Below are positions 1 to 9,932 of a DNA stretch of 64,000 nucleotides, piece after piece. A program made the position numbers and the translations under genes. The stretch's first letter is position 1; each line of letters begins with the position of its first letter. Source of the DNA: Phoma sp. XZ068 (Eukaryota > Ascomycota > Dothideomycetes > Pleosporales > Didymellaceae); the NCBI GenBank assembly GCA_004835665.1, contig RBKR01000012.1:682001-746000 (forward strand), in the 5' to 3' direction. A model generated the notes under the pieces. It was not told the DNA's origin. It saw nothing but the letters and a program-made list of their open reading frames with translations, and did no database searches.

Positions 1-515
1 CATTCCGAGGTTCTCTTGTCCGACTGTCTCCACGATGATGGCGAGGCCGAGCGTCCATACCACGCCTATTTCTGTCAGTACGTTCGTATAAATTGGTTAG
101 TCGGGGAGTGCACACCTCCTGATGCGCCCTGCAATAGTCTCGCGGCAGCCAGCATGGCGATGCTCTGTCCTAACGCAAACATTACCGTCGCGGCTGCTAG
201 CATAAACAGACTGATTGTGAACGGCAGCTGGCGCGAGGAAGCGAATTTATCGGCAAGCACGCCAGCGATGGGCGAAACGGCGCATGATGCTCCTGCATAG
301 ACTGCTAGAAGCATTGAGATTGTGCTTTGCACTTGCGACTCCGGGATGTGAACGCGGTCTTTGAGAAGGAAAGGTAGGACTGGCACGATGAGACCGTACA
401 GGAAGATATCTGTAAAGGCGCCCATGCCGACAGTAGTGGTGATGAAAAGGGTGTGTGAGCGCCATCGCAGCCCGGGGGGAGGCTTGTCGCTGCCGAAGCC
501 GAATGACTTGAGCAT
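1..515 (-). CDS. MFS transporter, N-terminal part (runs off window start)
   Basis: This is the N-terminal part of a major facilitator superfamily membrane transporter, probably of the DHA1 drug-efflux type. The ATG is at 515 and exon 1 runs 515-116. A 50-nt GT..AG intron (115-66) follows, and exon 2 (65-1) continues off the window. The join restores a typical MFS stretch, LLQGASGGS then VVWTLGLAIIVETVG. Hydrophobic segments begin near residues 25-50 and 65-85, followed by the short loop with GVLADKF that is characteristic of the TM2-TM3 region. Without the splice the frame stops after a few codons. The substrate cannot be told from this fragment. The gene is divergent from the RRM gene at 1178, with a 662-bp spacer. 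Confidence 0.85.
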
Positions 516-1177
516 TGTGAGTGTTGTATTACGAATTGTACGAAAGATTGGTGTTTCCTCCCAAAGCTACCTTTTTGCTGTGCTCTCAGCTACGTTGAAG
601 AGGAAGCTTGGACAGGAAAAGCCTTCTCGTATTACGAACGGTTAATAGAAAGGGCGCTGAGCACAGCATATAGTTGTTTCCAGTCGATAATAAATTAAGA
701 TATGCAGTCTTCGGCACTCACAAATGCAGGTGGTCTAGAATGTGACGTCAAGTCAGCCCTTTATTAATGTTAGCTTATGCTCATGTCAAGTGCGCCCTTT
801 CAAGCAGCCACAAAGGGGAATCTCCAAGTACGAAATAGGCCGCTTCGAGCCGTTCTGCTTATAACATCAACCCAAGTGCTGTAGTGCGACCGATGGATAG
901 ATCTGTGCAGCAGTCTAGTCAATAATGGTACTGTACGATTTCACCAAGTGCAGTATGCACTTTGCAGACCTGGATTTCCCTTACGGGGAAGTATACCAAG
1001 CCGAAGAACGTAGGGTTGACTTACAACAGCGGACGTTCAAGACAGCAGCCTGCACGTGACAAACCACTAGCGCGATTTCACCGCGACATCGTCGGAATAT
1101 CCGAAGCTCAAGTTTCCGACCAGCACCTCACGCGCCTCTCCACACCCCTCGCACCCAGTAGCAAAAAGTCGCCCAAT
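516..1177. promoter_or_regulatory. Divergent intergenic region with a TGACGTCA (CRE/bZIP-type) palindrome
   Basis: No coding potential was seen in this 662-bp spacer between the divergent MFS and RRM genes. A perfect TGACGTCA palindrome lies at 743-750; in fungi this octamer is the consensus site of ATF/CREB-family bZIP factors. Whether it is used, and for which gene, is inference. Confidence 0.4.
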
Positions 1178-2098
1178 ATGGCAGACCGAATGGAAGGCGT
1201 AGTAATGAGCGGCGGGGTCCCGCAGATCGATGTATCCAAGTACCCCGTGCCCGTGGAAACGTAAGTTGTCTTGCTGCTCAAGGTAGGTCCCGTTCAAGCG
1301 CTAATCGAGTAGAATTTACGTGAGTATACTATACACGCTCGACTCCGGCGCACGCATTGCACACCGCGGCGCACTAACACGGGGCTAGGTCAACAATCTC
1401 GAGGAGCGCGTCAAGATCGATACTATGAAGGAGGCGCTCACGAGAGTCTTCCAGTACTACGGCCCCATCCTCGATGTCATTGCCAAGTCGTCGCTCAAGC
1501 GCAAGGGCCAGGCGTTCATTGTGTTTGATAGCGAGAAGAGCACGCTGGAGGCGGTCGAGGAGATGAATGGGTTCGAGCTGTATGGCAAGGTGATGAAGGT
1601 GTCGCGCGCGAAGACGCACAGCGATGAGACGGTGAAGCGGAAAGCAGCGGAGATGTTTGAGGAGCACAAGAGGAAGCGGTTGATGCTGAAAGGTGCGTTT
1701 AGAAGTTACGCGTGCAATGCTCGTAGAACGATTGCTAAAACCTCCCAGACTTCAAGCGCGCAGAAGAAGACGCAAAAGCTGCAACGCTGCCGCCCACAAC
1801 CGAAGCACAGAAGCCTCGACCTGCCAAGTCCGGCGCTGCTGTCGTTCCCGACGAGTACGTGCGGCCCAACAAGACCTTGTTCCTGCAGAACATCCCGCGC
1901 GACGTCGACGAAGAAGCGCTGTCGGATATCTTCGAGCGGTTCGAGGGTTTCAAGGAAGTGCGTCTTGTGTCGGTCAGGTCGGTGGCGTTTGCCGAGTTCG
2001 AGAACGAGCAGTTTGCCATTACGGCCAAGGAGGCGACGAGTGGAACGCTGGTGGGCAAGGAGGGCGTGCCGATGAAGGTTACGTACCAAAGACAGTAG
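1178..2098 (+). CDS. U1A/U2B''-type small nuclear ribonucleoprotein (two RRMs)
   Basis: This is a spliceosomal RNA-binding protein of the U1A/U2B'' (SNF) family, which binds U1 and/or U2 snRNA stem-loops in the nucleus. Exons are 1178-1260, 1313-1319, 1389-1692 and 1749-2098, giving 247 aa. RRM1 carries RNP2 TIYVNN at residues 28-33 and RNP1 KGQAFIVF at 69-76; RRM2 occupies about residues 172-245 with LFLQNI at 175-180. Exon 2 is only 7 nt (aatttac) and supplies the Ile-Tyr of RNP2. All junctions are GT..AG, the phases agree, and branch-like CTAAT/CTAAC precede both flanking acceptors. The start is the ATG of MADRMEG; the frame is open upstream but lacks a better ATG. Sequence alone does not separate U1A from U2B'', and many filamentous fungi may have one protein for both roles. 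Confidence 0.92.
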
Positions 2099-2341
2099 GG
2101 GGAGGATTGGATGGTGATTTAGAAGCACGCGAAGCAAAAGCAGTAGGTGCAGCAGAGTGGAGTTATGAGTTCATGATACCTTACCCAGTTCCTACGCAGA
2201 CAGTCGAATGTAAGATTTTTGAAGTTCATTGTTGCGAGCAGATACGTGCAGTCAAACGCAAGGTTGTCACTGTTCACCTTGTTCGATCAGACAGAAGATG
2301 TAGTGGAGATGGCAGTAAGCATGTCTATTATGCGGTGGTGC

Positions 2342-3323
2342 TTAGAAGATGACGTCCTGGCTGTCCTCGTCGCCCAGTAGGTCTTTGCTCTCAGTGTCCT
2401 CTGTTGCCTTGTTCGGCTCACTCTCCGCTTCGAGGGCCGCCGCGGCCTTCTTCTCCTGTCTTATGGCCTCTTCGGCGGCAGCGTCTCCCTTCTTCTTGGC
2501 GGAGACCTTCTTCAGGCGGTAGAACTCCTCTCGGTCGAGTTCGTCGAGCTCAGAGTTGATGTACTTGATCGTGTTCTCGGTTCGAGGGATAATGACGTGC
2601 TCACTTGGGAGGTTAGCTATAATTTATGTAGACATGATCAACAACCTACATGGCGTTCACACGGCGGTTAACCACCTTGATGACCTCATCTAGAATAACG
2701 AATGCAGTCTGCAGACTCGCAAGCTCGACTAATGTCTCCACGGCGCGGGCATATGTCTCTCTACACCTCTGGATCTGCTGGCCACCCTTGCCCAGACCTG
2801 TCAGGGCGAAGTCGTTGTTGGACTCGACTGTGTAGCTCTCGAACTGCGGCAGAAAGACTCCGGAAACGTTCTCTTGCTTGGTACGTACGCGGAAGCGTGC
2901 TTGTTTGGCAGACTCTTGGATCTGGTAGCCAATGTCACCGCCAACGGCGTACGAGACTTCGGCGAGGGAGAAGGCGGCGACCTGCATGACGCGGCCCATC
3001 TTGCGCTTGGCTTCATCGATTCGGCGGGTGATCTCTGGGTCGTCTTAGCTGTGGTGGAAGGGAAAAGAGAATGACATAATCGCACCTCGGAAACGCCTGT
3101 GTACGGTCAGTAGGGCTCAGATAAGATGTGCGTCGCCGCCTACTTTGTCAGGGCCTCGCTCTTGCGCTTCAGCAGGTCGTGTCCCTGCTGGGCGGCCTTT
3201 AGCTTCGTCTTCATCAACCCCAGCGACTGGCGCGTGGGGAAGACTGCTTCTCTGGCCTGGCGGTGGTGTTAGCGGCGGCATTGCAGCGCTGTGCGAGGCC
3301 CAACGCACCCCGCTGCCCGACAT
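2342..3323 (-). CDS. vma8: V-type H+-ATPase subunit D
   Basis: This is the central-stalk subunit D of the vacuolar proton pump, part of the V1 rotor that couples ATP hydrolysis to proton transport into vacuole and endosomes. Exons are 3323-3309, 3256-3144, 3096-3086, 3034-2650 and 2603-2342, giving 261 aa. The family signatures REAVFPTRQSLGLMK, KSEALTKRFREI, ENVSGVFLPQFESY, LTGLGKGGQQIQ and AFVILDEVIKVVNRRVNA are all present in order. The first exon is 15 nt and the third only 11 nt (encoding the RFR of RFREI). Every intron is GT..AG, 46-52 nt. The C-terminus is charged and ends DEDSQDVIF. The gene converges with the RRM gene (243 bp between stops) and is divergent from syf1. Confidence 0.97.
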
Positions 3324-3666
3324 GGCTGCGAATTGTCAGGGAACCGAATGTAGCCGTGCAGAGGCCGGCGTGTGGTGCGATAGTCGGACGAGGAGAGAGT
3401 GCAGGTGCTGGCTGCGCGGATTCGTGCACTCGGCCAAGCGTGACGCAGCTGCGGCAGCAGGGAGCTCGGACCGGCGCTAGGTGGTGGGGCGCGGCGGGTG
3501 GGCGCTGATTGGCCCCTGCGCTGACCGCAAGACTCGGAGGGCTGCAACGTTCAGAACTTTAGACGCTGCCCATCGACGTCGTCCCCCCAGCAGCCCTCGC
3601 ACGCCGACCTCACCGCGACCGCCGCCGCCCGACCGCGGGCAGTCCACCGCCCACCCTGGCGCAGCA
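3324..3666. promoter_or_regulatory. Shared divergent promoter of vma8 and syf1
   Basis: 343 bp separate the two ATGs. The stretch is GC-rich on the syf1 side and contains an inverted CCAAT box (ATTGG near 3508-3512). The frame of syf1 is open through part of this region, but there is no ATG upstream of 3667. Confidence 0.4.
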
Positions 3667-6255
3667 ATGCCCGCTCAGATCCTCCACACGGCGCCCGCGA
3701 GCGTCGCCCGGCCCGCCAGCGTTGGCAGCACCGGCCCCGGCAGCAAGCGCAAGATGCAACGCGCCCCGGACCTCTTCCTGATCTCGGACCAGGACGTCGC
3801 GTACGAGCAGGACATCCAGCGCAACGCCGGCAGCGTCAAGCCATGGCTCGACTACTACAGCTTCAAGCGCAGCCGCGGCAGCCTGCTCGAGCAGGCCTTT
3901 GTGCTCGAGCGCGCCGTCACCACCCTGCCGCGCTCCTACAAGCTGTGGAAGCTGTATCTCGAGCTGCGCACCCGCCATCTCGCGAAGAAGAACCCGGCCA
4001 AGTTTGCCCCGCACTTCCTCAAGGTCAACTCGCTGTTCGAGCGCGCGCTGGTCCTGCTGAACAAGATGCCGCGCATCTGGGAGCTGTACCTGGCCTTCCT
4101 GATGCAGCAGCCCCTCGTCACCACCACCCGTCGCACCTTCGACCGCGCCCTGCGCGCCCTGCCCCTGACCCAGCACCACCGCATCTGGGCCCTGTACCGC
4201 CCCTTTGCGACCTCTGCCTCGGGCGAGACGGCCGTCCGCATCTGGCGCCGCTACATGCAGATCCACCCCGAGGACGCCGAGGACTTCATCGAGCTGCTCA
4301 AGGACATGCGCAAGTACACCGAGGCCGTCAAGAAGTACATGGAGATCCTCAACAACCCACGCTTCAAGAGCAAGGAGGCCAAGGGTCCCTTCCAGTTCTG
4401 GACCGAGATGATTGACCTGCTCATCGACCACGCCAAAGAGATCGACACCAGCGACGACAGCGGCATCGATGTCGAGAAGATCATCCACAGCGGCATCGCC
4501 AAGTTCCCCGACCAGCGCGGCGTTCTCTGGGTGGGTCTGGCGCGGTACTGGATGCACAAGGGCGAGTACGAAAAAGCACGAGACGTCTTCGAGGAGGCCA
4601 TTACCACCGTCATGACCGTCCGAGACTTCTCCATGGTCTTCGACACCTACGTCGAGGCCGAAGAAACCATGATTGGCATCAAGATGAACGATGCAGCCGC
4701 TCGCTCAGACAAGGGCAAAGTGGATACCGCAGCCGATGCCGATCTCGACATCCGCCTGGTCCGTTTCGAATCGCTGATGCAACGGAGACCCTTCCTACTC
4801 AACGATGTCCTGTTACGGCAGAACCCACACAATGTTACTGAATGGGAGAAGCGCGTTGCCCTTTGGGGTGACAACAAGAAAGAGACCGTCCAAACTTACA
4901 CCGATGCCATTGCCGCAATTCACCCGAAGAAAGCAGTGGGCAAGTTCCACGACCTCTGGACAAACTATGCCAAGTTCTACGAAGCTGGCGGCAGCCTACA
5001 CAACGCCCGCGCCATCTTGGAGAAGGCCGTCAAGGTTCCCTTCAAGTCGGTCTCCGAACTTGCCGAGATGTGGTGCGAGTGGGCCGAGATGGAGCTACGC
5101 AACGAGAACTTCGACAAGGCTGTGGATATCATGCACAAGGCTACTCAAGCGCCCAAGCGATCCAACGTCGACTACTTTGACGAGTCTCTGACACCGCAGC
5201 AGCGTGTTCACAAGAGCTGGAAGTTGTGGAGTTTCTACGTCGATCTCGTCGAGAGCGTCAGCACATTGGAAGAGACCAAGAAGGTGTACGAAAGGATATT
5301 TGAGCTCCGCATCGCCACACCGCAAACAGTCGTCAACTACGCCAACCTACTCGAGGAGAACCAGTACTTTGAAGACAGCTTCAAGGTCTACGAGCGCGGT
5401 CTCGACCTATTCAGCTACCCTGTCGCCTTTGAGATCTGGAATCTATACCTCACCAAAGCCGTCGATCGCAAGATCGGCATGGAGCGCTTACGCGACCTGT
5501 TCGAACAAGCCGTTGAGGGTTGCCCGCCAAAGTTCGCTAAGGTTTTGTACCTCATGTACGGCGCGCTGGAAGAGGACCGCGGCCTCGCGCGCCACGCAAT
5601 GCGCATTTACGAGCGCGCAACCCGCGCCGTTGCCGACGAAGACCGCATGGAGATGTTCAACTTCTACATCACAAAATCCGCATCAAACTTCGGTCTCACA
5701 TCTACCCGCCCAATTTACGAGCGTGCTATCGCCGCCCTGCCGGATGGCGAAGCCAAGGAAATGTGCCTCAAGTTCGCCGAGATGGAGAGGAGACTGGGAG
5801 AGATCGATCGTGCGCGCGCTATTTACGGTCACGCATCGCAATTCTGCGATCCAAGGACAAGCCCAGAGTTCTGGAAGAAATGGGAGAGCTTCGAGGTCCA
5901 GCACGGAAACGAGGACACTTACAAGGAGATGCTTCGCATCAAGCGCAGTGTCCAAGCGCAGTACAAGTATGCACACCCCTGCCCTTATATATGGACTATC
6001 ATACTAACCCATCCCAGCACGGACGTCAACTTCATCGCGTCGCAAGCCGTCGCGCGCGGGCAAGCCAACGGCAGCGCCGACCCCGCCGCAGAAGACGACT
6101 CCGCAGCCGGCGAAGACGCCATGGCCGCGCTCGAGCGCCAGGCCCGCGCACCCGCTGGCTTTGTCGCCGCCACCACCGGACTCAAGGGCAACATTGCGGC
6201 TGCAGAAGAAACCGCAGCAAACCCCGACGCAATCGATCTCGACGACGATCTATGA
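3667..6255 (+). CDS. syf1: Pre-mRNA splicing factor Syf1 (HAT repeats)
   Basis: Syf1 (XAB2/Cwf3 family) is a large half-a-TPR (HAT) repeat scaffold of the Prp19/NTC complex in the spliceosome. The ATG at 3667 (MPAQILH) is the first in frame. Exons 3667-5966 and 6018-6255 give 845 aa, near the usual 790-860. HAT repeats with W..Y..E/F..R patterns run from about residue 65 to 800, for example KPWLDYYSFKR, RIWELYLAFL and ELAEMWCEWAEME. The 51-nt intron 5967-6017 (GTATGC, TACTAAC branch, CAG) is a multiple of three without a stop, so the frame also reads through it. Splicing restores the expected AQYNTDVNF. The C-terminus is acidic (DAIDLDDDL). Confidence 0.97.
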   Translation: MPAQILHTAPASVARPASVGSTGPGSKRKMQRAPDLFLISDQDVAYEQDIQRNAGSVKPWLDYYSFKRSRGSLLEQAFVLERAVTTLPRSYKLWKLYLELRTRHLAKKNPAKFAPHFLKVNSLFERALVLLNKMPRIWELYLAFLMQQPLVTTTRRTFDRALRALPLTQHHRIWALYRPFATSASGETAVRIWRRYMQIHPEDAEDFIELLKDMRKYTEAVKKYMEILNNPRFKSKEAKGPFQFWTEMIDLLIDHAKEIDTSDDSGIDVEKIIHSGIAKFPDQRGVLWVGLARYWMHKGEYEKARDVFEEAITTVMTVRDFSMVFDTYVEAEETMIGIKMNDAAARSDKGKVDTAADADLDIRLVRFESLMQRRPFLLNDVLLRQNPHNVTEWEKRVALWGDNKKETVQTYTDAIAAIHPKKAVGKFHDLWTNYAKFYEAGGSLHNARAILEKAVKVPFKSVSELAEMWCEWAEMELRNENFDKAVDIMHKATQAPKRSNVDYFDESLTPQQRVHKSWKLWSFYVDLVESVSTLEETKKVYERIFELRIATPQTVVNYANLLEENQYFEDSFKVYERGLDLFSYPVAFEIWNLYLTKAVDRKIGMERLRDLFEQAVEGCPPKFAKVLYLMYGALEEDRGLARHAMRIYERATRAVADEDRMEMFNFYITKSASNFGLTSTRPIYERAIAALPDGEAKEMCLKFAEMERRLGEIDRARAIYGHASQFCDPRTSPEFWKKWESFEVQHGNEDTYKEMLRIKRSVQAQYKYAHPCPYIWTIILTHPSTDVNFIASQAVARGQANGSADPAAEDDSAAGEDAMAALERQARAPAGFVAATTGLKGNIAAAEETAANPDAIDLDDDL

Positions 6256-7586
6256 TCCACCAACCGTGGGTCAGGTAGCAAGCAAGCAAGTAAGAAAGCA
6301 TAGATTGGGCATCATTTGGAGGCTAGATGGATGGACGGACGGATGGCTTGGATGGAATGGATGGGAAGGAGGCGTGCATGCAACCGGCGTTAACACAGGC
6401 CCCAGCGCCCAAGGAGTCTCTGCCCTTTTGAACACTTATGTACATGTTGATCGCTCGATGGCCCGGCCCGACCCCCAGCGGGCGTCCGCATACTCGGCGT
6501 GCATTTTTTTTTTCTTTTTCTTCGTTTACTTCTGTCCTTCTGTTCGATTTTTTTCCTTTGTCAGGTTTTGTTGTGTGGGAGATATCAAAATGAATAAGCG
6601 ACTCCCTTTCTTTTTTCTTTTTTTCCTTTGTCACTGAGATGGTGGGCAGGTGGGATGGAGTAGGTGGATGGATGGGTGGAACAAACTCCTCTTCTTCTTT
6701 CTCCTTTTTCTAAACCCGAATATCTCCATATACCTCCATATCGAAATATACAAAACATCTCACGTGTCAAAGTGGATTGCATTATTTCTACATGCGTGTT
6801 TGTTTATTTCGGTTTGTCGGTTTCCTGTTCTGGCCTTGTTGGTCAGACGGCCTACCGTCTATGCAGCCACTGCTGTCATTCGCATCCCATTACATACAAG
6901 CACCACCAGCTCGCCAGTTGAGTATTCTCATCGTTCGACGGTCCTCATCGGCTCAGGAGCCCGTGTCGTCACATATGTTGCCGGAACCATCCAACACCCC
7001 ACCCACGCACTGGCAAAAAGAGCCACCCCCCTTCCGTTCCCTCTCCCAAACACCACCCAGCAAGTCCAATCGACAAAAAAAGACATACAACAGCGGGTAT
7101 TCGCTAGTGGTCACCCACCTAACTACTAATCCGCCGGTACGTTGCTTAAATAGGGCTGAGCGAACGGGAAGCCTTGTTTTCAACGTCCTATGGTCGTATG
7201 TGGAAGATGTGGGTGGTTGGGGTGTTAATAATGCTGATAAGGCGCTCGGCACCAGACAATGTTGTGAGCCGTTTAATTAGCACTTCCCGAGTAAGGTGAA
7301 TTCTAGTAGGTGTTTGGGGTACTGCTTTCCTCTCTGGGTGTGGTTGTTTGACATGACTGGGGTTTGAGCGACCTTCCCTAATGCTGCTGACGAGGATGAC
7401 GGTGTTGATTGGGTTTGAGGGAGATGGCTTGATGTAGGAGGCATAATGTTTTGTCTTCGGCTCCTAGACGAGAAGCTACTAGAAACATACACCGGCAGGT
7501 GCGATCAAGTATAATCATAAGCCTACGATGCTGGATGCATGGTAAAGAGTACGCTTCCACGTCTTTCAACCCTAGCTTGGGAGCAT
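6256..7586. other. Intergenic, microsatellite and poly-T tracts, no gene
   Basis: This 1.3-kb stretch follows syf1. It contains a degenerate GGAT/GGAC microsatellite (about 6323-6364, again about 6654-6680) and pyrimidine tracts, including a 10-nt T run near 6504-6513, probably within the syf1 3' region. The short ORFs here show no domain or codon pattern suggesting a gene. Confidence 0.6.
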
Positions 7587-9932
7587 CTAGACTAGTGTCA
7601 CTTTCTGAACCACTCTTTCTGCAAAGAACCGCTCATTCAAACAGTACTTCAAAGTACCTTCATCTTGATCAGTCCGTAACTGCTTGACCATGCCCTCAAA
7701 TGTCTGCCCAGGCTTAAACGTGAGACAATGACCCGCATAGCGATAGCCACCATCCTCTGGCCGTAAGATAGACACATTCTGACAACCTTTTAGAGCCCAC
7801 ACACAGTCGTTCAAGGCGTGTCGATGTTTGGAGTCTATGAATTTGAGCTGGCACACAGCAGTCTCGCCACTTGCAAGCACACAATGCTTGAGACTAGCTA
7901 CTGACAGCACGGCGTGCAGAAGCTCCGGGTTTGCACAATCAGTGTCGTAAAAATTGGTAAAGGCGCTCGTTGGTAGTGATGGGAGGATTGCTACAACATC
8001 TGGAGGAATGCTACGGCAAAGTTCTTGATACTTTGCGATGAGGTCATCCATGTTTGTGATGTCCGCGACAATGGTCCGAGGTAATAAGAACTGTGCTTCC
8101 AGTAGAGTACTGATCCATGTGGAGAAGACATCGTTGAGTGATTGTTGCGTGATCCAAGCCATACCTGTCAAGATGACGTCGTTTATGAACCGAAGGTGAT
8201 CAACAGTATCTGGGGAGTGGCCGAGAGTACAACTACAGCCTAGCACTTGGCCTATGGGTGTCCCGTCTACGATGAGTCGGTTGCTGTCTTCTGAGAATGC
8301 GACAGTGCTGGCAATCGATACAGACTGCAGGTTCCGTATATTGTCCATATATCTGAGGTCGGGGACCCAGCCTGGACAGCGTCCAAGGTGGCTACTGTGC
8401 GCCTCTATGACCTTCAGGTCTCCAGTGCACTCAAGCATGTACTTTGCGTAGTCCTGACAAACTTTTTCGAAAGGAAGTCTGTAATTTGGAGTTAAAACTT
8501 CGGGCAACTGACTGTCTAACAGGCCTAACATTCCGTAAACATGGTCGTGAGGCACGGTTGACCTTTTCTTAGCAAAAACTCTCAGAAGATGAAGCAGCTT
8601 GTGGCCAGGTGATAAGAGAGGGAACCCGCGGACGTCGATTGAGATGTCCTGTCGCCAATTCAAAGCGGTGAATAAATTTGCCAGCTTTGCAAATTTAGGA
8701 AACAAGCTCTGGGCCATGCTGTGGGTCGTTCTTCCCATGCTTGTTCGCTGGGTTACCACATGCACAATGAGCTGATGTAGGTAACTAAAGAAGAACGAGA
8801 AATTGCCTATGAGGGCGATAGGTGGGTTCTTGCTTAGGACGAACTCTTGGATAATCCACGTTCGATCAAACCAGGGATTGCTCATGAGGCTATCGAGTTG
8901 CTTCAAGAGCCATTGGAGGAGAGAGTCCACAGCTTTTGGCTGGGCCTGGAGTGATACAGTACCTCTTGGAATCGGGGGTAGATCTGCCGCCTCCCGGATT
9001 TCATTTTCAGAGAGACCGGCTAACACGGCTTCCAATACAACCTCAGGTTCAGGTATCTCCGCGTGGTGTCCGTGGCCTTTGGCACAGTCTTGTTCCATTT
9101 GCTTTATTATCATGTCGGTAAGCGCCCGGGATGCTCTCTGGGTGGCGGCTCTGAATAATCGCGTAGCTAGAGGTATAGACTCATCCTCGTGTAAATTCTT
9201 GATGAAATCATGGCTCAAAGCAAGTTTAAGCATGGCCAATTCGGGCGCACGAGGAAACACTGACTCAGGATTGCCGAGCCAGACCCAAACTCGACTTGCC
9301 AAAGAGTACAGTTCTCCCATTCTTGGCACCTGAATGCTTTTCTCGTCGATATCCTCTTGGTTGATACATATCGCATCTGTCCACCAATACAGGGGTTCAG
9401 TTGAAAGTTGGTGCGAATCCTCTCCGTCATGGGTTGAAGGGCGCTGACGGCGGAAGAGATCTTCGTCTTTCCATAATTGGTTCAGGAAATCGTAGAGGTT
9501 TTGAGTAACTTCAAACGGCTGATTATTGACCAATATCGTCTGCTTGTCTGCTGGGTCACCCCAAACATAAGATAGAGCATGAAATTTGAGATCTTCTGTG
9601 AGTGGGGCACAGAGCAGCTTGCATCTCAGCGCGCCATCATCTCGAGATCTTTCCACTGATATGAGACGAATATCCTGTCCCTGAAGAGGCGCGTAAAGAG
9701 AAATCTTGGTCTCAGAGGGATTATCTGGGTATGAAAGCGGACCGTCTAGAGTCCGAGCAATTACATCCTGGTGATGTGGGCTAATCTCCGCGTTGACGGC
9801 CTCATTTGGCGTCTTCGCTTGTTCAGAAGGTGTCCAGTCTTGTTCTGAAGCTGATTTTGGAAGCTGACATTCTGTGTGGACTTGGGATTGACTTGGTTGT
9901 TGATCACCATTCGGGGCGGATGCTGGCGTCAT
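7587..9932 (-). CDS. HET-domain (heterokaryon incompatibility) protein
   Basis: This is a single-exon gene of 781 aa. The HET domain is clear: FHALSYVWGD at about residues 118-126, WWTDAICINQED at about 183-194, followed by PRMGELYSLASRVWVWLG. These are the three conserved blocks of the family, whose members trigger programmed cell death on nonself recognition between fungal strains. The first 100 residues are polar and low in complexity. The region after residue 330 has the loose C-terminal architecture usual for HET proteins: RTWIIQEF, then a CRCPG/WVPDL-like GWVPDL segment. No NACHT, ankyrin or WD repeat region was seen, so this is the stand-alone type. The partner locus is unknown. It lies at the edge of a gene-poor block. 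Confidence 0.93.
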   Translation of the reverse strand: MTPASAPNGDQQPSQSQVHTECQLPKSASEQDWTPSEQAKTPNEAVNAEISPHHQDVIARTLDGPLSYPDNPSETKISLYAPLQGQDIRLISVERSRDDGALRCKLLCAPLTEDLKFHALSYVWGDPADKQTILVNNQPFEVTQNLYDFLNQLWKDEDLFRRQRPSTHDGEDSHQLSTEPLYWWTDAICINQEDIDEKSIQVPRMGELYSLASRVWVWLGNPESVFPRAPELAMLKLALSHDFIKNLHEDESIPLATRLFRAATQRASRALTDMIIKQMEQDCAKGHGHHAEIPEPEVVLEAVLAGLSENEIREAADLPPIPRGTVSLQAQPKAVDSLLQWLLKQLDSLMSNPWFDRTWIIQEFVLSKNPPIALIGNFSFFFSYLHQLIVHVVTQRTSMGRTTHSMAQSLFPKFAKLANLFTALNWRQDISIDVRGFPLLSPGHKLLHLLRVFAKKRSTVPHDHVYGMLGLLDSQLPEVLTPNYRLPFEKVCQDYAKYMLECTGDLKVIEAHSSHLGRCPGWVPDLRYMDNIRNLQSVSIASTVAFSEDSNRLIVDGTPIGQVLGCSCTLGHSPDTVDHLRFINDVILTGMAWITQQSLNDVFSTWISTLLEAQFLLPRTIVADITNMDDLIAKYQELCRSIPPDVVAILPSLPTSAFTNFYDTDCANPELLHAVLSVASLKHCVLASGETAVCQLKFIDSKHRHALNDCVWALKGCQNVSILRPEDGGYRYAGHCLTFKPGQTFEGMVKQLRTDQDEGTLKYCLNERFFAERVVQKVTLV

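Noticed and set aside
1693..2352. 219-aa plus-strand open frame overlapping the RRM gene
   Set aside because: Wrong frame for RRM2; Arg-rich low-complexity translation of a coding exon read out of frame.
3610..4557. 315-aa open frame on the minus strand
   Set aside because: It lies antisense to the syf1 HAT repeats and arises from their GC-rich codon bias; no motif.
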